Below are positions 1-8,176 of a DNA stretch of 10,085 bases, piece after piece. The stretch comes from Alphaproteobacteria bacterium (GTDB lineage: Bacteria > Pseudomonadota > Alphaproteobacteria > Rhizobiales > Rhizobiaceae). The DNA lies in the NCBI GenBank assembly GCA_030428345.1, contig JAUIBM010000058.1:1-10085 (forward strand), read 5' to 3'. The stretch's first letter is position 1; each line of letters starts with the position of its first letter. A program made the translations under genes and the position numbers. The notes under the pieces were generated by a model. It was not told where the DNA came from. It saw only the letters and a list, made by a program, of their open reading frames with translations, and searched no databases.

Positions 1-770
1 CAGCGCTGCGGGGCGACATAGATGTCCATGCAGCGATGATAGTCCGGAATGGAGGCGGCCGGCACCTCGCCCAGCCAGATAAAGCGATCCGAAAATCCGC
101 TGTCCTCGATCTTCGCGCGGATGCCGCGGGAAAAGCTGCGCTGGTCCTTCTTCACAAGTCCGGTGAGCACCGCATTGACGTCCTGCGTTTCGCGCATGAT
201 CGCCAGCATCGCGTCGACGAACAGGTCCGTACCCTTGTCGGGACGGACGCGTCCGAAGCAGCCGACCAGGATCGAGTCGGGCAGGTCGAGCCTGGCGCGA
301 AGACGCTTCCTGTCGTCGGCGGGATGAAACTCGTTCGTATCGATGCCGTGCGGTATGACGACCGCAGGACGCTTGAGATAGGCGGCCGAGGCCTGCGATG
401 TCGCGATGAGCGCATCCATCCTGGCGATCAGCATCCGCGTGAACCAGCCATGCTCGCGTTGCGAGGCGGAGGTGAAGACCAGGCGAAGCGGCATGTTCAG
501 GACGTCGCGAAAGAAGACGCCGAGAATCATGTCGTTGTTTCGGCGCGCATGCCAGATGCGAAACGGCCTGCCGGATGGCCGGGGCCAGAGCTTCCAGAAT
601 TCATGGGCCTTGACCTTGCCACGGGCCGGGTCGGCGATGCCGCCGAAGACGGCGACCCCGAAATCACGCTGCTGCCGCGCCACCACCCGATCAAGAGTCG
701 AGTTGACGCCGGAATATCGAGCGCCGAGATTGGCGGCGATGGCGACCGTCGCTTTGGCTTCCCAAGCCAT
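1..770 (-). CDS. LpcC-like lipopolysaccharide-core glycosyltransferase (GT4 family, GT-B fold), C-terminus cut off
   Basis: Reading the minus strand from an ATG at 768-770 gives 256 uninterrupted residues to the window edge, so the C-terminal part (about a quarter, if about 350 residues as in LpcC relatives) is missing. The start MAWEAKATVAIAANLGARYSG resembles the N-terminus of alphaproteobacterial LPS-core mannosyl/glycosyltransferases, where a short acceptor-side strand leads to a 'SGVxSTxxxxxxxQ' segment (here residues 20-34). Further family-like blocks are LRLVFTSASQREHGWFTRMLIARMDALIATS (about 95-125), VIPHGIDTNEFHP (138-150), the donor-domain start VGCFGRVRPDKGTDLFVDAM (169-188) and FIWLGEVPAASIPDYHRCMDIYVAP (230-254). 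The expected role is transfer of a nucleotide-sugar-derived hexose to LPS core on the cytoplasmic face of the inner membrane. Family assignment is strong; sugar and acceptor are inference. It is transcribed away from all other genes here. An in-frame TTG eight codons upstream is a less likely start. Confidence 0.88.
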   Translation of the reverse strand, partial: MAWEAKATVAIAANLGARYSGVNSTLDRVVARQQRDFGVAVFGGIADPARGKVKAHEFWKLWPRPSGRPFRIWHARRNNDMILGVFFRDVLNMPLRLVFTSASQREHGWFTRMLIARMDALIATSQASAAYLKRPAVVIPHGIDTNEFHPADDRKRLRARLDLPDSILVGCFGRVRPDKGTDLFVDAMLAIMRETQDVNAVLTGLVKKDQRSFSRGIRAKIEDSGFSDRFIWLGEVPAASIPDYHRCMDIYVAPQR

Positions 771-1160
771 CCCGCGCACTCCAGAACACAATTTCGCGCC
801 GGAATAACGCCAGCACCCCAATGAATGAAAATAACCTTTTGACAGTCTCGACACAATTTCCTTGGCGGCCAAACAGCGGATCGGCGCAAGGCGATGGCAT
901 CAGTGATACATTACAATCACAGTTTGCGCCGAGCACCCCCGCTTGGTCGCTTCCCTGCGTTTGCACATCGGCTCAGGTAATATATGTTTACCTCCATGAA
1001 CCCATTGAACTTCACGAGTCCGGGGTCTTCCGCCGTGCGTTCATCTGGCCGGGACGAACGGGATGAAGCTGTTGCGGGGTGATCCGGGCAATGACGAAAG
1101 GCACTGCGTGGACGGGCCAGCCAAACACCCCAAGTTTCTCCGCGCCGTGGCGGCCAATCC
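771..1160. other. Divergent intergenic region without a supported gene
   Basis: These 390 bases separate the minus-strand glycosyltransferase from the plus-strand small membrane protein. The part from about 780 to 1020 is visibly lower in G+C than the flanking genes, with AT-rich runs near 821-840 and 978-990, which fits a promoter region. Short open frames on both strands (821-1066 plus, 917-1162 minus) have no ribosome site, no recognisable motif and compositions like random GC-rich translations. A TTCATC/GATGAA inverted repeat (1040-1045 and 1062-1067) competes with CGTTC/GAACG (1038-1042 and 1056-1060), so at most one weak hairpin could form. Confidence 0.6.
828..856 (-). promoter_or_regulatory. 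Possible sigma70-type promoter for the glycosyltransferase
   Basis: On the minus strand, TTGTGT (851-856) is separated by exactly 17 bases from TATTTT (828-833). Each hexamer matches consensus only partly (3/6 and 4/6), but the spacing is ideal, the region is the most AT-rich of the window, and the predicted start of transcription would lie about 50 bases before the ATG at 770. No operator is evident. This is inference from position and composition. Confidence 0.3.
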
Positions 1161-1451
1161 ATGATCTGCAGGGCGATTACGCTGATCTACATCCTTCTTG
1201 CGGTGGGTTCGCTGGCGCTGATCCCGATCAGCGCACTCGGCCTGTTCGGCGTGGAGCCCGACCCGCTCGCCGGGGTCTTCGCGCTCCTGCTGGCAATGCC
1301 GTGGACCATGCTGATCGAAAAGTTCGTCGAACTGCCGGGCGTCGCCGCCAACATGGCGCTTGTGGCGATTTGCCTCGCGGCCAACGCCGCCATTCTGGCG
1401 CTCGCCTGCCGCATGCTCGGCAGGGTCAGCCTTGGCGCAAACCGCCCGTGA
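1161..1451 (+). CDS. Small three-helix inner-membrane protein of unknown function (96 aa)
   Basis: The ATG at 1161 opens a 96-residue protein with three predicted membrane segments: about residues 4-27 (ITLIYILLAVGSLALIPISA), 36-55 (PLAGVFALLLAMPWTML) and 62-86 (AANMALVAICLAANAAILAL). Between helices 1 and 2 lies an acidic loop GVEPDPL, and a short amphipathic stretch IEKFVELPG follows the second helix; the C-terminus LGRVSLGANRP is basic. It loosely recalls small 'SCO4225-type' membrane proteins (AGV..LLLA.PW pattern), but I would not assign a family from this. The hydrophobic pattern sits in only one frame, which argues it is real. There is no strong Shine-Dalgarno in front of the ATG (only GGCGGCC), so initiation may be weak. 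It stands alone: 311 bases separate it from the permease start, so co-transcription is uncertain. Confidence 0.7.
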   Translation: MICRAITLIYILLAVGSLALIPISALGLFGVEPDPLAGVFALLLAMPWTMLIEKFVELPGVAANMALVAICLAANAAILALACRMLGRVSLGANRP

Positions 1452-1644
1452 AGATTGCGATGCGACAGAAAATCGCCCATCCTGCCGGCACCCGAATTGA
1501 CGGCGGACCATCAAATGGCATTCGAGCCGCAAGCAACCGGATTAGGCGAAGGCGGATCGAAAGACCGCGTCGCGCGTTGTTTGTCTGGCGAAACACCGAA
1601 TGCCTTCTCCGACTGCAGCTGAGCGTGAAACCGCGAGCGGCTTA

Positions 1645-1658
1645 CTGACCTCGGTCAG
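1645..1658. promoter_or_regulatory. Perfect inverted repeat CTGACC-TC-GGTCAG, candidate operator or hairpin
   Basis: Six-base arms CTGACC (1645-1650) and GGTCAG (1653-1658) are exact reverse complements around a 2-base centre. Immediately outside, CTCGC (1659-1663) can pair with GCGAG (1633-1637), leaving a 7-base bulge, so an RNA stem is also possible. It lies 104 bases before the proposed permease start. A dimeric repressor or activator site is one reading; no known consensus is matched with confidence. Confidence 0.35.
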
Positions 1659-1677
1659 CTCGCCGGCGCCACGCGAA

Positions 1678-1709
1678 GGGGGCTCCGTCCCGCAAGGGAC
1701 GGCGCTTCC
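1678..1709 (+). terminator. Strong GCAA-capped hairpin in the permease leader (terminator-like or RNA regulatory stem)
   Basis: CCGTCCC (1685-1691) and GGGACGG (1696-1702) form a perfect 7-bp stem closed by the GNRA tetraloop GCAA (1692-1695). After a single T/C mismatch (1684 x 1703) the stem continues for six more pairs (1678-1683 with 1704-1709, two of them G-U). There is no T-run after it, so it is not a canonical intrinsic terminator. It ends 53 bases before the TTG start, so it could close the upstream transcript, stabilise the permease mRNA, or act in a leader. The structure is seen directly; the role is open. Confidence 0.4.
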
Positions 1710-1748
1710 CCGTGGGCGGATTGCGGGGCGCGCGTCGTGGCTCGAAAC

Positions 1749-1753
1749 GGGAG
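1749..1753 (+). promoter_or_regulatory. Ribosome binding site GGGAG for the permease TTG start
   Basis: GGGAG lies 9 bases before TTG at 1763. It supports that codon over the in-frame GTG at 1712, because known relatives of this family begin with a very short tail before the first membrane helix, as a TTG start here would give. The nearby ATG at 1755 is out of frame and stops after three codons. Confidence 0.55.
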
Positions 1754-1762
1754 CATGCTCGA

Positions 1763-3559
1763 TTGACGACTGAACAGATCATTCTTTTTGCCCTTTTCGC
1801 GGTCATTCTGGGGATGCTGTTGTGGGGGCGGTTCCGCCACGACCTGATCGCCGCTGCCGGCCTGTTCTGCGGCGTGGCGCTCGGCGTCGTGCCCGAGGAC
1901 CTCGCCTTCAGCGGCTTTTCCAATCCCGCCGTGGTGATCGTCGCCCTGGTATTGATCGCCTCGCGCGCCTTTGAAAATTCCGGCGTACTGGGGGCGATTT
2001 CCAGGCTTGCCGTCAACGAGAAGCGCCCCGTCGCGCTGCATGTGGCGCTGATCGCCGGCATCGGCGCCGGGCTTTCGGCGGTTATCAACAATGTCGCAGC
2101 GCTCGCCATGCTGATGCCGATCGACGTGCAGGCGGCGCGACGCGCCAATCGTCCGCCCGGACGCACGCTGATGCCGCTCGCCTTCGCCACGATTCTGGGC
2201 GGCATGATCACGTTGATCGGAACCCCGCCCAATATCATCGCTTCGTCCATTCGCGCCCGCCAGCTCGGCGCGCCCTATGGCATGTTCGACTTCTCGCCGG
2301 TCGGCCTGGTCGTTGCCCTTGCCGGCGTCGCCTTCGTCGCCCTGATCGGCTGGCGGTTGGTTCCCGCGCGCCAGGACCAGTCGAGCGAATACGACGCGGA
2401 ATCCTTCAGGGCCGAACTTCGGGTCCCCTCCGATTCGAAACTCGACGGTACTGTCGGCGCGGAACTGGACGAAGCGGCCGAGCAGGCCGACGCGGTGCTC
2501 TCGGGGATCGTGCGCGACGGGGAAAGGCTGCCCGGCGCATTCCGCTCCAAGACCATCCAGTCGGGCGATCTGCTGGTTGTCGAGGGCTCGAGCGATTCCA
2601 TCGCCGCGCTGATCAAGGCGCTCGATCTGCAGCGCATCGAGCCCGATGACGACGAAAGCGCCGCCCCGCACGGCGAGGAGAAGGGCAAGAAGGCGGAAGG
2701 CGGCGGGCCGGAGATCGTGGAGGCGGTGGTGCGCTCGGATTCCTGGCTCGTGGGACGCACGGCGGCGGGCCTCGATATCCGCCGCCGCTTCGGCATCGCG
2801 CTGCTGGGGGTCGCGCGATCGGGCCGCTTCTCGCGCGAGCAGATCGCCAACCGCAAGATCGCGGCGGGAGACGAATTGCTGATCTCCGGCCGTCAGGCGG
2901 GCTCGCGCCCGATGCTGCGCCAATTGGGCCTGATCGCGGTCAACCGGGTTGGCGTCTCGCCCTTCGATCCGTTCAAGGCGAGCCTCGCCGTCGGGCTGTT
3001 CGCCGCCGCGATCATCGCCGCGACTACCGGCTTTCTTTCCTTCGCCACCGCCATGGCGATCGCCGTCGCCGGCTACGCCGCGTTTGGCCTTGTTCCGGCC
3101 CGCGAATTCTACAGCCAGATCGAATGGCCGGTCGTCGTCATGCTGGCCTGCCTGCTGCCGCTCGGCGCCGCCTTCGAGCAGGTGGGCGGCACCTCGCTGA
3201 TCGCCGGCGGCATCGCCGAACTGGCGCAGGGGCAACCGCCGGTGCTGGCGCTGATCGCGATCATGGTGGTGACGCTCACCCTGTCGGACGTTCTCAACAA
3301 TGTCGCGACCATGGTGATCACCGGCCCGGTGGCGATCGACCTGGCGCAGCGCCTCAACGTCAATCCCGACACCTTCCTGATGGGGGTGGCGATTTCCGCT
3401 TCCTGCGCCTTCCTCACGCCGATCGGGCACAAGAACAACACGCTGATCATGGGCCCCGGCGGGTTCCGCTTCTCGGACTACTGGCCGATGGGCTTGCCGC
3501 TGGAAATCGTCGTTCTGCTGGTCTCCGTTCCGATGCTGCTGTGGGTCTGGCCATTGTGA
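1763..3559 (+). CDS. SLC13/IT-superfamily permease with two internal RCK_C (TrkA-C) domains
   Basis: The 598-residue product is a multi-pass inner-membrane transporter of the ion-transporter superfamily (SLC13/DASS, ArsB/NhaD-like fold). The first membrane half (about 5-200) carries the re-entrant-loop motif SAVINNVAALAMLMP (105-119) and IGTPPNIIASS (152-162). A hydrophilic middle (about 205-395) contains two regulatory RCK_C/TrkA-C units, roughly 210-292 (with SKTIQSGDLLVVEG) and 316-395 (with NRKIAAGDELLISG), joined by a charged linker. The second half (about 405-598) repeats the pattern with LSDVLNNVATMVITGP (507-522) and LTPIGHKNNTLIMGPGGFRFSDYW (551-574). This architecture is standard for bacterial 'SLC13 family permease' proteins of about 590-610 residues. 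Substrates in the family include sulfate, dicarboxylates and other anions; none can be chosen here. The TTG start is preferred over GTG 1712. It precedes a second transport-type membrane gene by 102 bases and may be co-transcribed with it. Confidence 0.93.
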   Translation: MTTEQIILFALFAVILGMLLWGRFRHDLIAAAGLFCGVALGVVPEDLAFSGFSNPAVVIVALVLIASRAFENSGVLGAISRLAVNEKRPVALHVALIAGIGAGLSAVINNVAALAMLMPIDVQAARRANRPPGRTLMPLAFATILGGMITLIGTPPNIIASSIRARQLGAPYGMFDFSPVGLVVALAGVAFVALIGWRLVPARQDQSSEYDAESFRAELRVPSDSKLDGTVGAELDEAAEQADAVLSGIVRDGERLPGAFRSKTIQSGDLLVVEGSSDSIAALIKALDLQRIEPDDDESAAPHGEEKGKKAEGGGPEIVEAVVRSDSWLVGRTAAGLDIRRRFGIALLGVARSGRFSREQIANRKIAAGDELLISGRQAGSRPMLRQLGLIAVNRVGVSPFDPFKASLAVGLFAAAIIAATTGFLSFATAMAIAVAGYAAFGLVPAREFYSQIEWPVVVMLACLLPLGAAFEQVGGTSLIAGGIAELAQGQPPVLALIAIMVVTLTLSDVLNNVATMVITGPVAIDLAQRLNVNPDTFLMGVAISASCAFLTPIGHKNNTLIMGPGGFRFSDYWPMGLPLEIVVLLVSVPMLLWVWPL

Positions 3560-3661
3560 CATTCGCCGAAACGTTCCATGCTCGCGCGCGCGTCCGGCCG
3601 ACCGCGGCAGGCGCCGTGATCGGCGCGCCGAAATCGCCGGAACGCGTCTGCGGGGGCGGCA

Positions 3662-4957
3662 ATGCGGGAGCGGATATTGCCAGAGCTGCCAGTATTGCCG
3701 GAACCTGCCGACGCCATTTTCAGGCTTGGCGTCGCGCTGGCGATCGGCCTGCTCGTCGGTCTGGAACGGGGCTGGCGCGAGAGGGACGAGCCGGCGGGCG
3801 GAAGAACGGCGGGAATCCGCACCTTCGGGATCAGCGGATTGCTGGGAGCCGTCCTTGCGATGCTCGCGGGCAGCCTTTCCAGCGGCCTTGTCTTCGCCGT
3901 CGGGTTTGCGGCCTTCGCGCTGGTCTTCAGCTGGTTCCAGACGCGCGAATTGCAGCATGAACACAGTTTCAGCGCGACCAGCGTCGTCGCCGGCCTGTGC
4001 GTCTTCGGCCTTGGCGGGCTGGCTGTCTCGGCCGATTACCGGGTAGCCGCAGCGGCCGGGGCCGCGCTGGCCGGACTGCTCGCCAGCCGCGATCTGCTGC
4101 ATGGATTGCTGGTGCGCCTGTCCTGGCCGGAACTGCGCTCGGCTGTCGCGCTGGCGGTGATGACGACCGTCGTCCTGCCGGTCCTTCCCAACCGGGCGAT
4201 CGACCCCTGGGGCGGCTTCAACCCCTGGCAGATCTGGCTGTTCACCGTGCTGACGGCCGCCATTTCCTATGCCGGCTATGTCGCGGTTCGGCTGATGGGG
4301 CCGGCGCGCGGGCTTATCGTCAGCACGTTCGCCGGGGCTGTCGTTTCATCGACGGCGGTTACCCTCTCGCTCGCGCGCAGCTCGCGCTCCGGCGACAATC
4401 CGATCGCCCTTGCCGGCGGTGCGACGCTGGCGGCCGCCGTTTCCGTGCTGCGGGTCCTGGCCGTCGTCGCGCTCCTGCGGGCCCCGCTCCTGCAGGCCGT
4501 CGCCCCGGCGGCCCTGGCCGCTGTCGCCACGCTCGCCGGACTGGGACTCGCCCTGGTGCTGCGCGGGGCCGCGCAGCCCGGCGAAGGCGGCTCGAAAAGC
4601 AGGAACCCGTTCGACCTGATCCCGCTGCTCGCCTTCGCCCTGGCTCTGGCGACGGTCTCCACGCTTGCCGCCGGCCTGTCGGCGCGTTTCGGCGAGGCGA
4701 GCCTGCTGGCGACTTCCGGCGTCTCGGCGCTCTTCGACGTCGATGTCGCGGTCCTGAGCGCGCTACGGCTGGCCCCGGAGGCGGCCTCGTCCTCGTCGAT
4801 CGTCCAGGCGGTGCTGTTCGCTCTGCTGGCGAACACCTTCGGCAAGCTGGTGCTGGCGATATCGGTGGGCGCGCCCCGCTTCTGGCTGCCGTTTGCCGCC
4901 ACCACGGCTGTCGCGGCCGGCGCGGCGAGCGCCGTGTTCCTGCTGCCGTCGATTTGA
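3662..4957 (+). CDS. MgtC/SapB-type membrane protein with DUF4010 domain
   Basis: This 431-residue, very hydrophobic protein begins with a MgtC-like domain (about 18-145) showing the hallmark LAIGLLVGLERGWRER (26-41) and AGIRTFGISGLLGA (50-63). The C-terminal half (about 185-400) matches the DUF4010 pattern: STFAGAVVSSTAVTLSLARSS (221-241), ATSGVSALFDVDVAVLSALRLA (350-371) and LLANTFGKLVLA (388-399). About ten to twelve membrane spans are expected. MgtC-domain proteins are linked to magnesium homeostasis and inner-membrane ATPase control; for the long DUF4010 form the role is unproven. A G-rich GGGGG lies 5 bases before the ATG at 3662. The gene follows the SLC13 permease on the same strand after 102 bases without an obvious terminator, so an operon of two transport proteins is plausible. 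Confidence 0.92.
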   Translation: MRERILPELPVLPEPADAIFRLGVALAIGLLVGLERGWRERDEPAGGRTAGIRTFGISGLLGAVLAMLAGSLSSGLVFAVGFAAFALVFSWFQTRELQHEHSFSATSVVAGLCVFGLGGLAVSADYRVAAAAGAALAGLLASRDLLHGLLVRLSWPELRSAVALAVMTTVVLPVLPNRAIDPWGGFNPWQIWLFTVLTAAISYAGYVAVRLMGPARGLIVSTFAGAVVSSTAVTLSLARSSRSGDNPIALAGGATLAAAVSVLRVLAVVALLRAPLLQAVAPAALAAVATLAGLGLALVLRGAAQPGEGGSKSRNPFDLIPLLAFALALATVSTLAAGLSARFGEASLLATSGVSALFDVDVAVLSALRLAPEAASSSSIVQAVLFALLANTFGKLVLAISVGAPRFWLPFAATTAVAAGAASAVFLLPSI

Positions 4958-4962
4958 GACGG

Positions 4963-4976
4963 GCCGCCAGGGCGGC
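4963..4976 (+). terminator. Short GC hairpin just after the DUF4010 gene, weak terminator candidate
   Basis: GCCGCC (4963-4968) and GGCGGC (4971-4976) are perfect reverse complements beginning 5 bases after the TGA. The loop is short (CAGG if the innermost pair opens) and no T-run follows, so termination would be inefficient or factor-dependent. Confidence 0.3.
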
Positions 4977-5047
4977 GCAGAAGCGCGTCGCGAAGGGAAC
5001 GCATGTCCAGCAGGCTACGGGCATGATACGCATTGCCCAGGGGCGGC

Positions 5048-5053
5048 GGGAGG
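5048..5053 (+). promoter_or_regulatory. Ribosome binding site GGGAGG for the SDR GTG start
   Basis: GGGAGG sits 7 bases upstream of GTG at 5061 and would be 16 bases from the next in-frame ATG (5070), which favours GTG. The ATG at 5054 is in another frame. Confidence 0.6.
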
Positions 5054-5060
5054 ATGAACA

Positions 5061-5849
5061 GTGCCAAGAATGATCCTTGTTACCGGAGCCACGGGCGGCA
5101 TGGGGCGGCCATTATGCGAACGGCTGGCGCAATCGGGCGACGGCATTGTGCTCGCCGCGCGCGGCCGACCCGCACTGGAAGCGCAGGCCGGCGAACTGAA
5201 GGCGGCGGGCGCCACCGGTCCGATCCATGTTCTGCCGGTCGACATGGCCGATCTGCAATCGGTCGCCGACTTCGGCAAGGCGCTGGCGGGCCTCGACGTA
5301 ACGCTCGACGGGGCGGTGCTGATGCCGCCGCAAATGCCGCGCACCGACGACCCGCTCCCCGACGCCGAGGTCTGGACGAGGCTCTTTCAAGGCAGCTTCA
5401 TCGGCCCGCTGGCGCTGCTCAAGCATGCGATCGCCGCCATGCGGCCCGATCCCGGCGCGGGCCGCCGGGCGAAGATCGTGATCGTCTCGGGCATTTCCTC
5501 GGCGCAGGTCCTGGGGCATTACGCAACCGCGAACGTGCTGCGCACCGCCTGGCTGGGCCAGGCCAAGACGTTGGCATTCGCCCTGGGACCCTCGGGAATT
5601 CACGTCAACACGGTCTCGTTCGGCGGCACGCTCACGGCCCATTACGCGGGTCTGGTGGAGGCGCGCGCCGCCGCCAATGGCGTGACGCCGGACCAGCAGA
5701 TCGCGGCGGAGACGGAAAACGTGCCGCTGCGCAAATATTGCACCCCGCAGGAGGCGGCGCTGACCGTCGACACGTTGCTCTCGGCCTTTTCCGACCACAT
5801 GACCGGCATCAATCTGCTGCAGGATGGCGGCTTCACCCGCGCCTATTGA
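5061..5849 (+). CDS. SDR-fold oxidoreductase-like protein with atypical active site (YxxxN)
   Basis: The 262-residue product has the Rossmann nucleotide-binding start MILVTGATGGMG (TGxxxGxG at 8-15), an acidic strand-end VDMAD (60-64, the usual DVxD position), GIHVNTVSFGG (179-189, usual GIRVNxVxPG) and the C-terminal cofactor-loop style TGINLLQDGGFTR (248-260). This places it in the classical short-chain dehydrogenase/reductase family, normal in length. Two core motifs deviate: the NNAG segment is replaced by AVLMPPQMP (85-93), and the Tyr-x-x-x-Lys dyad reads Y154-A-T-A-N158, with Arg161 seven residues after the Tyr. The Ser-Tyr loop (SGISSAQVLGHY, 143-154) is also shorter than usual. It may use a different proton relay, as in divergent or FabI-like SDRs, or bind cofactor without classical catalysis. 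Substrate is unknown. It is flanked by 103 bases upstream and 341 bases downstream, so it is probably its own transcription unit. Confidence 0.88.
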   Translation: MPRMILVTGATGGMGRPLCERLAQSGDGIVLAARGRPALEAQAGELKAAGATGPIHVLPVDMADLQSVADFGKALAGLDVTLDGAVLMPPQMPRTDDPLPDAEVWTRLFQGSFIGPLALLKHAIAAMRPDPGAGRRAKIVIVSGISSAQVLGHYATANVLRTAWLGQAKTLAFALGPSGIHVNTVSFGGTLTAHYAGLVEARAAANGVTPDQQIAAETENVPLRKYCTPQEAALTVDTLLSAFSDHMTGINLLQDGGFTRAY

Positions 5850-5958
5850 GGGTGGCCGGTAGGCCGGGGCCATGCGCGCCGGACGCTGCTTGCGGCGAAT
5901 CGTCGCGCATCCTTCGCCGGACCTGGAAGCATAGCGCGGGGCTCCGGCGTCTTCGCCT

Positions 5959-5987
5959 TTGCCTGATACGCGGCGATACGCTATTGA
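5959..5987 (+). promoter_or_regulatory. Weak promoter candidate containing a GATACG direct repeat
   Basis: TTGCCT (5959-5964) and TATTGA (5982-5987) are 17 bases apart, with 4/6 and 3/6 matches to the sigma70 hexamers. The spacer holds two GATACG copies (5965-5970 and 5975-5980) exactly 10 bases apart, one helical turn. If used, the mRNA leader before the TTG start would be close to 200 bases. The repeat is seen directly; promoter function is inference. Confidence 0.25.
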
Positions 5988-6179
5988 TTTACGTTCGGGC
6001 ACGCGAGGAGGCGTTCCGGCTTAGACCAAAGGCGCGGTTGAGCGAAGAGCGGTTTTCGACTTGATTGCGCGACGGGGAATCGAAACGCGGGCAGGCCCAG
6101 GGGCCGGCTGACGGGTCGACACATAACCGGGAACCATGGCGCGACCGTAATAGCGGCGCGCCTGAGGGAACCGGGGCAA

Positions 6180-6187
6180 GGGAGGAG
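6180..6187 (+). promoter_or_regulatory. Ribosome binding site GGGAGGAG deciding the ligase TTG start
   Basis: GGGAGGAG ends 3 bases before TTG at 6191 (5 bases counting from GGGAGG). It is the strongest Shine-Dalgarno in the leader and lies just before the point where family similarity begins (about TFPQFLLLNEQRFG). Confidence 0.65.
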
Positions 6188-6190
6188 CCA

Positions 6191-8172
<1,982 letters not shown>

Positions 8173-8176
<4 letters not shown>

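Larger units (their letters stand above)
1452..1762. other. Non-coding leader upstream of the SLC13 permease
   Basis: These 311 bases hold no supported gene. A TTGACG at 1497-1502 resembles a -35 element but no acceptable -10 lies 16-18 bases downstream. The 3' half contains an inverted repeat (1645-1658) and a long hairpin (1678-1709), listed separately. The permease frame stays open back to a GTG at 1712, but the residues added by that start (GGLRGARRGSKREHAR) do not look like the beginning of the transporter. Confidence 0.55.
5850..6190. other. Long leader between the SDR gene and the acyl-CoA synthetase operon
   Basis: These 341 bases hold no supported gene. The first part is a GC-rich stretch with small GGCC repeats (5854-5872) but no T-run, so no clear terminator for the SDR. 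Around 5959-5987 there is a weak promoter candidate with two GATACG copies. The ligase frame is open back to 6065, but the residues it would add are Gly/Arg/Glu-rich and unlike the start of the family, so I treat this as untranslated leader. Confidence 0.55.

Noticed and set aside
36..824. 262-codon plus-strand open frame at the left end
   Set aside because: The minus strand encodes a clear GT4 glycosyltransferase over the same DNA; this frame is its complement.
961..988. Plus-strand promoter TTGCAC with TATGTT
   Set aside because: Spacing is 16 bases but TTGCAC matches only three consensus positions, and the presumed gene starts more than 170 bases downstream; too weak to list.
821..1066. 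81-codon open frame starting MNENNLL in the divergent intergenic region
   Set aside because: No ribosome site, overlaps the likely glycosyltransferase promoter region, and shows no hydrophobic pattern or family motif.
1712..1762. N-terminal extension of the permease to GTG 1712
   Set aside because: It would begin just after a strong hairpin and adds an Arg/Gly-rich tail absent from the family's usual start; TTG 1763 has a GGGAG at 9 bases.
1655..4102. 815-codon open frame on the minus strand opposite the SLC13 permease and part of the DUF4010 gene
   Set aside because: It is an antisense shadow of GC-rich codons: Arg/Gln/Asp/His/Gly-rich, no recognisable domain or membrane pattern, and it spans two well-supported genes and the gap between them.
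5854..5872. GGCC repeats after the SDR stop as a terminator
   Set aside because: The possible stems are only 4 bp and no T-run follows.
5033..6064. 343-codon plus-strand open frame overlapping the SDR gene and the following leader
   Set aside because: It is Arg/Gly/Ala-rich and without motifs, while the overlapping frame from 5061 has the SDR fold signatures and a good ribosome site.
6065..6190. N-terminal extension of the acyl-CoA synthetase to 6065
   Set aside because: The 42 added residues are low-complexity Gly/Arg/Glu-rich and unlike family N-termini, while a strong GGGAGGAG immediately precedes TTG 6191.
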